Assembly (NCBI GenBank): GCA_902494765.1
Contig: CABUUK010000038.1
Location: 1 to 22,417, forward strand
Origin: an uncultured Collinsella sp.
Lineage (GTDB): Bacteria; Actinomycetota; Coriobacteriia; Coriobacteriales; Coriobacteriaceae
Reading direction: 5' to 3'
DNA: 22,417 nucleotides
Shown: positions 14,648-20,296 of the stretch, piece by piece
How positions within the stretch are numbered: position 1 is the first letter of the stretch
Layout: each line of letters starts with the position of its first letter
The notes under the pieces: model-generated
Databases searched by the model: none
Told to the model about the DNA's origin: nothing
What the model saw: the letters and a program-made list of their open reading frames with translations, nothing else
Translations under genes and position numbers: made by a program

Positions 14648-15714
14648 TATGCGTTCCCCTGTTTGGTGCCCTTCATGCGGTACAGCGAGTCCGCAAGAAT
14701 GGCAGGGTTGTTGACGCCAAAGTCGCCCAAGCGCTCCGGATCCTCGCTGATGTCATCCATGAGCTCCTGCAGCGAGCCGTACTCGTCGACGATCTTCTCG
14801 GCCACGCCGTCGCGCACGACGGACACGCGCGAAAGCGTGCGCAGGCCCAGCGGCGTCATGACGGAGTCCTCGTCCAAGTCGTCATAGCCCAGAACTGCCG
14901 CCACGTGCTGCGGGTCGGACAGGTCCTTAGGCGTCATACGGGCAAGCTCAGCGCGAATCTTCTCGGCGTTGGCCTCAGAGGAATCGCTTGCGTAGTCGCG
15001 GATCATCAAGTCGTATTCGGTATCCATGCTGGAGCCCGCGAGCTGCTCGAGCTGCATCTGCACGAGCTTGCCCTGGTTACCCAGCTTGACGATGCAATCC
15101 TTAAGCTCGGTCTTTGCCTGTTGCATGATCTCGAAACTCGAGAAGATGCCGGTGATGTCGGCGAGCGTGACGTAGTCGTCGAGCTCAAGGGCCGTCAGGC
15201 GCAGCAGGGAGCGATCGAGCGACTGACGGGTAGTCTGGAGCGTGGCGACGAGCTGGTTGACCGAGCTCATGATGGTGGTGACGGGCTGGATCTCGTAGCT
15301 CTTGCCGTGGACGTACACGTTGACGACGGCACGACGAGCCGAAACCGAGATCACGATGGCGTCGGTGAGCACCGACATGCGAGCGGCAGTACGGTGACGC
15401 ATGCCCGTCTCACTCGTGGCGAGCGAGGGATCGGGATTGAGGTGGAAGTTGGCACGCAGGATCTGGGTGAGGTCGCCATCGATAACGATGGCACCGTCCA
15501 TCTTGGAGAGCTCGAACAGGCGGTTCGAGGTAAACGAAATGTTGAGCGGGAAGCCGTCGTTACCGGCGGCGAGCACGTTTTCGGTGTCGCCGACGCAGAT
15601 AAGGGCGCCCAGGTGACCGGCAATGATCATGTCGAGGGCGGTGCGGATCGGCTGACCGGGGGCAGTCAGGCGGATGGCCTGTTCCATACGCTTTTGCAGC
15701 TCGTTCTTATCCAA
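14647..15714 (-). CDS. disA: DNA integrity scanning diadenylate cyclase DisA
   Basis: Makes c-di-AMP from two ATP; in Bacillus it octamerises, scans DNA, and stops synthesis at branched (Holliday-type) structures. 355 residues: N-terminal DAC domain with KMDGAIVID (71-79, the DGA motif) and TGMRHRTAARMS (RHR at 106-108), a central helical spine, and a C-terminal helix-hairpin-helix DNA-binding domain (YGSLQELMDDISEDPERLGDFGV). The start is TTG 15714, giving MDKNELQKRM; GGGAG lies 7 bp upstream and no ATG or GTG gives a better fit. First gene of the six-gene minus-strand operon, divergent from the mntP riboswitch; the 158-bp gap (15715-15872) must hold both promoters, but I see no near-consensus pair. 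Confidence 0.96.
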   Translation of the reverse strand: MDKNELQKRMEQAIRLTAPGQPIRTALDMIIAGHLGALICVGDTENVLAAGNDGFPLNISFTSNRLFELSKMDGAIVIDGDLTQILRANFHLNPDPSLATSETGMRHRTAARMSVLTDAIVISVSARRAVVNVYVHGKSYEIQPVTTIMSSVNQLVATLQTTRQSLDRSLLRLTALELDDYVTLADITGIFSSFEIMQQAKTELKDCIVKLGNQGKLVQMQLEQLAGSSMDTEYDLMIRDYASDSSEANAEKIRAELARMTPKDLSDPQHVAAVLGYDDLDEDSVMTPLGLRTLSRVSVVRDGVAEKIVDEYGSLQELMDDISEDPERLGDFGVNNPAILADSLYRMKGTKQGNA

Positions 15715-15872
15715 GGCATCGCTCCCATCGTATACGCTCCATAAACGTCAATAAGTTTCTCACGGTTTGCCCCTGTGACGCCCGCAAAATCCGATGCTTA
15801 CAGAATGAGCGAACACAGCTGAGAGCCCCAATCCAAATGAGCTGCTTATGTGGTAGCATCGGGATTCGCATA

Positions 15873-16008
15873 AATGAGGGAGTAGTCGCGTGATCGGGTT
15901 CGCCTCCGGTGGCGCGGCAAGTCAGCACACTGGCCGATGCGGCCTGGCTTGCCTTAATGAACGAGACTCGTGGCTGTGCGCGCAACGCGTACGCCACGAG
16001 TCTTTTTT
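15873..16008 (+). promoter_or_regulatory. yybP-ykoY family manganese riboswitch upstream of mntP
   Basis: The stretch begins GAGGGAGTAG and ends TGAACGAGACTC, the two conserved strands that build the Mn2+ site in yybP-ykoY aptamers, with two paired arms between (GCGGCAAGTC / GGCTTGCC and CTGGCC / GGCCTGG). The 3' conserved strand GAGACTC is shared with the 5' arm of the following terminator, so aptamer folding and termination are mutually exclusive, as in known Mn-activated members. Its location before a Mn exporter fits the family's known role. Confidence 0.85.
15964..16008 (+). terminator. Expression-platform terminator of the Mn riboswitch
   Basis: AGACTCGTGGC (15964-15974) pairs with GCCACGAGTCT (15993-16003); an inner GTGCGC/GCGTAC extends the stem, followed by a six-T run (16003-16008). 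It lies 54 bp before the mntP start. Confidence 0.88.
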
Positions 16009-16061
16009 GTTACTCCCCCAAGAGGTACTCGCGGGCCCGCCCGCAGAGAGGGAGCCAGACT

Positions 16062-16640
16062 ATGGGACTCGCAGAGCTCGTGTTGCTCGCCGTTGGCCTT
16101 TCGATGGACGCCTTTGCCGTATCCATCTGCAAGGGCCTTGGCATGAAGAAGATCAACCTTAAGGTCGCCGTAGTGCTCGGCCTGTTCTTTGGCGGCTTCC
16201 AGGCAGGCATGCCCGTGATCGGATGGGCGCTTGGCAGTCAATTCATGAGCATCATCGGACCCATCGACCATTGGATCGCCTTTATCCTGCTCGCCTTTAT
16301 CGGCGGCAAAATGTTGTGGGAGGCCTTTACCGAAGACGAGGATGAAGGCGACGGCAAGGATGCCGAAAAGATTGACCTGGGCGAGTACCTGATCCTCGCC
16401 ATCGCCACCTCGATTGACGCCCTGGCCGTGGGCATCTCGTTCGCCGCGCTTTCCGTCGACATCGTTCCCGCCGTATCGCTCATTGGCATCACAACGTTTA
16501 TCTTCTCCGTCGCCGGCGTAGCGATCGGCCACACCTTTGGCGCGCGCTACGAAAAACCCGCCACCATCGTGGGCGGCGTTGTGCTTATCCTTATCGGGCT
16601 TAAGATCTTGCTGGAGCACCTGGGGATTTTGGTGCTGTAA
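16062..16640 (+). CDS. mntP: Manganese exporter MntP
   Basis: Six-helix inner-membrane Mn2+ efflux protein of the MntP (DUF204) family. 192 residues (E. coli 188). The two repeat motifs are LAVGLSMDAFAVSICKGLG (Asp16) and AIATSIDALAVGISFA (Asp119), with an acidic cytoplasmic loop EDEDEGDGKDAEK between helices 3 and 4. Start ATG 16062 with GGGAG 8 bp upstream; the open frame continues upstream only through the riboswitch. Expression should rise when Mn2+ stabilises the aptamer against the terminator. Followed 28 bp later by a terminator that also carries a hipB-type operator site. Confidence 0.95.
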   Translation: MGLAELVLLAVGLSMDAFAVSICKGLGMKKINLKVAVVLGLFFGGFQAGMPVIGWALGSQFMSIIGPIDHWIAFILLAFIGGKMLWEAFTEDEDEGDGKDAEKIDLGEYLILAIATSIDALAVGISFAALSVDIVPAVSLIGITTFIFSVAGVAIGHTFGARYEKPATIVGGVVLILIGLKILLEHLGILVL

Positions 16641-16668
16641 AACACCCTTCATAACTAAACGTCCGGGC

Positions 16669-16702
16669 AAGGCCTCATGCAGAGTTTTGCATGAGGCCTT
16701 TT
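16669..16702 (+). terminator. Terminator of mntP
   Basis: Perfect 13-bp stem AAGGCCTCATGCA (16669-16681) / TGCATGAGGCCTT (16688-16700), loop GAGTTT. The T-run is short (TTTT then C), so efficiency is uncertain. The loop and upper stem contain operator-like repeat 1 of the hip locus. Confidence 0.78.
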
Positions 16703-16745
16703 CATGCAGACTTTTGCATGTCATACTAGGATGCAAAAGTCTGCA
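16678..16745 (+). promoter_or_regulatory. hipBA promoter with three operator repeats
   Basis: TGCAGAGTTTTGCAT (16678-16692), TGCAGACTTTTGCAT (16705-16719) and an exact inverted copy of the second (16731-16745). Each has near-dyad TGCA...TGCA ends, the form expected of a HipB dimer site. A candidate promoter is TTTTCA (16699-16704), 17 bp, CATACT (16722-16727), which puts site 2 in the spacer and site 3 at the transcription start. Site 3 ends 16 bp before the hipB start. Confidence 0.7.
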
Positions 16746-16760
16746 CGTTAGGAGATCGCC

Positions 16761-17192
16761 GTGGATACCCTTCCCATCACCACACCGCGCCAAGCTGGCA
16801 TCTACGTGCGCCAGGCACGCGAGGCGCAGGGAATCACCCGTGCGGCCCTCGCTAAAAAAGCCGGTGTTTCGGAGCGCCTGCTCGCATCGCTCGAGCTGGG
16901 AGACGCCACGGGCATTCGACTCGACAAGTTGCTGACCGTCTTTAACGCACTCGGCATAGGTCTCTTCGCGCAAAGCGATAACGACTCCATCGCATCGCCC
17001 TCCGAACATCCGGCGACGATAGTGAACCTCCCTATCGCGAACTCGAATACCCTGCCAAAGCCAAGCGTAGGCAGACGACCCACTCGACAAGGAACGCCAT
17101 CTTCCTATGGTGCCTTGCTGGCCCAAATCGCAGCCGAGCAAGGCCTTTCCGGCACTTCAAACCTCTCCTTTGGCTGCAAGGTTGTGAAATAA
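16761..17192 (+). CDS. hipB: HipB-like antitoxin, XRE-family transcriptional regulator
   Basis: 143 residues from GTG 16761, with AGGAG 6 bp upstream. Residues about 12-68 form an XRE helix-turn-helix (IYVRQAREAQGITRAALAKK, then AGVSERLLASLELGDATGIR, LDKLLTVFNALGIGLF), closely like HipB. The remaining 70 residues are low in structure, rich in Ser, Pro and Asn, and longer than the E. coli HipB tail. HipB-type proteins bind and hold HipA inactive and repress their own operon; the three repeats upstream fit that. It ends directly at the hipA start (TAAATG, no gap). Confidence 0.88.
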   Translation: MDTLPITTPRQAGIYVRQAREAQGITRAALAKKAGVSERLLASLELGDATGIRLDKLLTVFNALGIGLFAQSDNDSIASPSEHPATIVNLPIANSNTLPKPSVGRRPTRQGTPSSYGALLAQIAAEQGLSGTSNLSFGCKVVK

Positions 17193-18497
17193 ATGGCAGA
17201 GATGGAGCTCACGACCCTCATTTGTGGCGAAATCGCCGGCACTCTCCGGCAAGACGAGCATGGACTCTGCAGCTTTGCATACGCCCCAACCTATCGCGGG
17301 GCACCGTTATCGCTAACAATGCCGCTTTCCAATCGCACGTATGGCCATAACATCGTCCGCCCGTTCCTATTTGGCCTTTTGCCCGACAGTCAAGAGCAGC
17401 GTCGCGCTATTGCCACCGAGCATGATGTTGCATCCAACAACCCCGTCGCCCTCTTGTGCCATGTCGGTCTTGACTGCGCGGGGGCCGTTCAGTTTTGTCG
17501 AGCCGATCAATTAGACGCCGCCCGCGGCAGGGTCTCAGCATACCGCCCGCTTACCAATTCTCAAATCGCTCACAAGCTCAAAGCAATTCGCGATGACGAA
17601 AGAGAGACATGGATGGGCTCCAACGAAAGCTGGTCCCTGGGCGGCAATCAAGGCAAATTTGCACTAGCTTGGCATGATGGCCAATGGTGCGAATGTCTAG
17701 GGTCATCCCCCACTACCCATATCTTCAAAAATGGTGTCGTTGGGTTCAAACATCAGGCCTTAAACGAATTCGTCTGCATGAAAACGGCTCGGCGTGTTGG
17801 CATTCCAACTGCCAACGTCTCCTATTACACATTTGAAGACGAAGCCGCGCTCGTCGTTGAACGGTACGACAGAATGGTCAATAGCAGCGGAAATATCGAA
17901 AGGCTGCATCAGGAGGACTTTTGCCAGGCGCTCGGTGTATTGCCAAGCCAGAAATACACCGCCGACGGAGGACCAACTACACGAGACATCCAAGAACGAC
18001 TGATTAACACAGTCCCCCACCACATGAATCTTGTGTTTTTTACCTATATGTTGTTCTATAACGCCATTATCGGAGCGCCTGACGCACACGCTAAAAACTA
18101 CTCGCTCATCCTTGGCAAAGGCACAAACGCGGCACTCGCACCCATGTACGATGTCGCATCGGGCTTAGCATACGAACGTATGCGGCGAAAAGCGCGCCTT
18201 GCCATGAGCGTTGGCGGCGAAAATCGTGTGGGGTGCATCGGTCCAGGCGCCATCCGCCGATACCACGGTATGGGCGACCCCGCGCTGGAGGCGACGCTCA
18301 CCGATGCCGGGCTATCCGAGAAGTTTTGCTTTGCGACCATGATGGACCTCGCCTACGAGGTGCCCATTTGCATGGAAGAGGTCATGGACGAATACGCCGA
18401 CCTGCCCGGCATGGCGGACCTGCGCGAGCATATGCTCGGCCCCGTCCGCGAAAACTGCCAGCGCACCCTCGACCTCATCAAGGCAGAAATGGACTAG
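17193..18497 (+). CDS. hipA: HipA-like serine/threonine kinase toxin
   Basis: 434 residues with both HipA domains. HipA_N-like region to about 110; Gly-rich loop ESWSLGGNQGKFAL with Ser148 in the place of the autophosphorylated serine; THIFK with Lys179; VERYDR; LHQEDFCQALGVLPSQKYTADGG; catalytic PDAHAKN (Asp297, Asn302); and metal-binding APMYDVASG (Asp320). In E. coli HipA phosphorylates GltX, halting growth and giving persisters; whether this one has the same target is not shown. ATG 17193 follows the hipB stop immediately; ATG 17202 is an alternative start. All catalytic residues are intact, so the toxin is probably functional. Confidence 0.93.
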   Translation: MAEMELTTLICGEIAGTLRQDEHGLCSFAYAPTYRGAPLSLTMPLSNRTYGHNIVRPFLFGLLPDSQEQRRAIATEHDVASNNPVALLCHVGLDCAGAVQFCRADQLDAARGRVSAYRPLTNSQIAHKLKAIRDDERETWMGSNESWSLGGNQGKFALAWHDGQWCECLGSSPTTHIFKNGVVGFKHQALNEFVCMKTARRVGIPTANVSYYTFEDEAALVVERYDRMVNSSGNIERLHQEDFCQALGVLPSQKYTADGGPTTRDIQERLINTVPHHMNLVFFTYMLFYNAIIGAPDAHAKNYSLILGKGTNAALAPMYDVASGLAYERMRRKARLAMSVGGENRVGCIGPGAIRRYHGMGDPALEATLTDAGLSEKFCFATMMDLAYEVPICMEEVMDEYADLPGMADLREHMLGPVRENCQRTLDLIKAEMD

Positions 18498-18520
18498 GTG
18501 GCCGCAATTTCGCAATTATC

Positions 18521-18569
18521 AAACAAAAGAGAGGAGGCACCCGTCGCAAAAGCTCGGATGTCCCCTCTC
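18521..18569 (-). terminator. Terminator downstream of pepD
   Basis: On the minus strand GAGAGGGGACA pairs with TGCCTCCTCTC (one mismatch, one G-U) and is followed by TTTTGTTT. It lies 56 bp after the pepD stop, in the 127-bp gap between the convergent hipA and pepD. On the plus strand no T-run follows. Confidence 0.65.
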
Positions 18570-18624
18570 GTAATGTCATTTGCAATCCGCTAGCACGTGG
18601 CTCGAACTGCTGCTAGCGCAACCT

Positions 18625-20082
18625 TTACGCAGCGAGGCGCTTGAGGACGTCGATGAGCAGCTCGTAGAAGCGCTCGGCAGAAGCGAGCTCCATGCTCTCG
18701 TCCGGGGTGTGGACATCGGAGAGCGTCGGGCCCACGGCGATGGCGTCCAGGCCGTGCAGGGCCTCGGCAAACAGGCCGCACTCAAGGCCGGCGTGAATGG
18801 ACTCGATGCGCAGCTCGGAGCCAAAGAGCTCACGATAGCTCTCGACGAAGACGTCGCGGACCGGCGAATGCTCGGCGTAGCTCCAGCCGGGATACTCGAA
18901 CTCAAACTTGGCGTCGAAGCCCAGGACATCGGCAAGCATCTGCAGGCGGTCCTTGAACTCGTTCTGCAGCGAGGTGATCGAGGAGCGCGGGGACAGCATG
19001 ATCTTGACCTCGTCGTCAGAAGTGGCAACCACACCGATGTTGGAGGAAACCTCGACAGAACCGTCGGTGGCGACGTTGCGGCGAATCACGCCGTTAGGGG
19101 CAAGACGCAGGGCGCGGATGAGGGCAAGCGCGGACTTCTGGTCCATGGCCTCGACCTCGGCGTCATCGGCAATCTCGACGGTGCAAGTAAAGCCGGGGTC
19201 GAAGACCTCGAGCTCGGCAGTGACGTCGGAGATGATGCCACGGGCGATCTCGGCCGCGGCCTCGGCGGCAGCGTGATCGGCATAGACCAGAACGGCCTTG
19301 CACTCACGGTTGATGGCGTTGTCCTTGGTGCCGCCGTTGAAGCTGACGATGGCGGGCTCGCCGGCAACCATCAGGCGGTCGATGATGCGGGCCATGATGA
19401 GGTTGCCGTTGCCGCGCTCCAGGTGGATATCGCTGCCGGAGTGACCGCCCAGCAGGCCGGAGATGTCGAGCGTGAGGGTGCTACCGGTCTTGTGCTCGCG
19501 CGCGATCGGGCAGGTGTAGGTAACGACGACGCCGCCGGCGCAGCTGACGGTGGCAACGCCCTCTTCCTCGGAGTCAAGGTTAATCATGGTGCGGGCGCTA
19601 ATCTGGGACTTGTCGAGCGTCTCGGCGCCAACCAGGCCAGTCTCCTCGTCGGTGGTGAATACGCACTCGAGGGCGGGGTGAACGATCGAATCGTCATCGA
19701 GAACAGTGAGCATCAGAGCGACGGCAATACCGTTGTCGGCGCCCAGAGTGGTACCGTTAGCGGTGAGGACGCCGTCCTTGACGACCAGGTCGATACCATC
19801 AGTCGTAAAGTCGTGCTCAACGGAGCCCAACTTGTCGCACACCATATCGATGTGGCCCTGCAGCATTACGGTCGGGGCATTCTCGGCGCCGGCAGATGCG
19901 GGCTTGCGAATGATGACGTTGTAGACCTCGTCCTGGTACACATCGAGACCGCGCTCCTTGGCAAACGCGACCAGGAAATCGCTGATGCCCTTCTCGTTGC
20001 CAGACCCACGGGGGATCGCGCTGACCTCCTCAAAGAAATGGAACAGCTGGGCGGGCTCGTAGCCGGTAATCTTGTAGTCCAT
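18625..20082 (-). CDS. pepD: Aminoacyl-histidine dipeptidase PepD (peptidase M20C)
   Basis: Cytosolic zinc dipeptidase cleaving Xaa-His and other dipeptides. 485 residues, the same length as E. coli PepD. Metal and catalytic residues: His77 and Asp79 (LQGHIDMVCDK), Asp116 (LGADNGIAVA), Glu146/Glu147 (TTDEETGLVGAE), Asp170 (INLDSEEEG); also GLLGGHSGSDIH and the C-terminal HAGLECGLFAE. ATG 20082 has AAGGAGG 5-6 bp upstream; the open frame extends 35 codons further without family similarity. It sits 215 bp downstream of clpC, with a hairpin between them, so it probably has its own promoter. Confidence 0.96.
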   Translation of the reverse strand: MDYKITGYEPAQLFHFFEEVSAIPRGSGNEKGISDFLVAFAKERGLDVYQDEVYNVIIRKPASAGAENAPTVMLQGHIDMVCDKLGSVEHDFTTDGIDLVVKDGVLTANGTTLGADNGIAVALMLTVLDDDSIVHPALECVFTTDEETGLVGAETLDKSQISARTMINLDSEEEGVATVSCAGGVVVTYTCPIAREHKTGSTLTLDISGLLGGHSGSDIHLERGNGNLIMARIIDRLMVAGEPAIVSFNGGTKDNAINRECKAVLVYADHAAAEAAAEIARGIISDVTAELEVFDPGFTCTVEIADDAEVEAMDQKSALALIRALRLAPNGVIRRNVATDGSVEVSSNIGVVATSDDEVKIMLSPRSSITSLQNEFKDRLQMLADVLGFDAKFEFEYPGWSYAEHSPVRDVFVESYRELFGSELRIESIHAGLECGLFAEALHGLDAIAVGPTLSDVHTPDESMELASAERFYELLIDVLKRLAA

Positions 20083-20239
20083 GGTGCCTCCTTGGCGCAA
20101 CTGGTTAGACAGTAAGACATGCGACTTGTATATTCCCAGACTTTGCGTGCATAAACCAGTCGAAAACGCCGAGCGCCCTCGCATCATCGGCTAACGGTGG
20201 ACCGTATAGCGTAACGTTCACAACTTCCGCAGCTCTACA

Positions 20240-20271
20240 AATCGAGGCGCCCTTTCCGGAACGCCTCGATT
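20240..20271 (-). terminator. Terminator hairpin downstream of clpC
   Basis: Perfect 10-bp stem AATCGAGGCG (20240-20249) / CGCCTCGATT (20262-20271), 12-nt loop. On the minus strand only TTTG follows, so the T-run is weak. The remainder of the clpC-pepD gap (20083-20239) holds no gene; ACTGGTT and AACCAGT at its pepD end form a loose inverted repeat. Confidence 0.6.
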
Positions 20272-20296
20272 GCGCGTATCAAATTGTCGCCACGCC

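Noticed and set aside
15890..16061. Protein-coding extension upstream of mntP
   Set aside because: This interval is the manganese riboswitch and its terminator; the translated residues match nothing in the MntP family.
18571..18624. GCTAGCA...TGCTAGC inverted repeat next to pepD as its terminator
   Set aside because: Only 7 bp of stem with a long loop and no T-run; the hairpin at 18521-18569 with TTTTGTTT is a better candidate.
18580..20115. A 511-codon open frame on the plus strand opposite pepD
   Set aside because: The minus-strand product is a full-length PepD with all catalytic residues; the plus-strand translation is a Gly/Val/Asp-rich shadow without a ribosome site.
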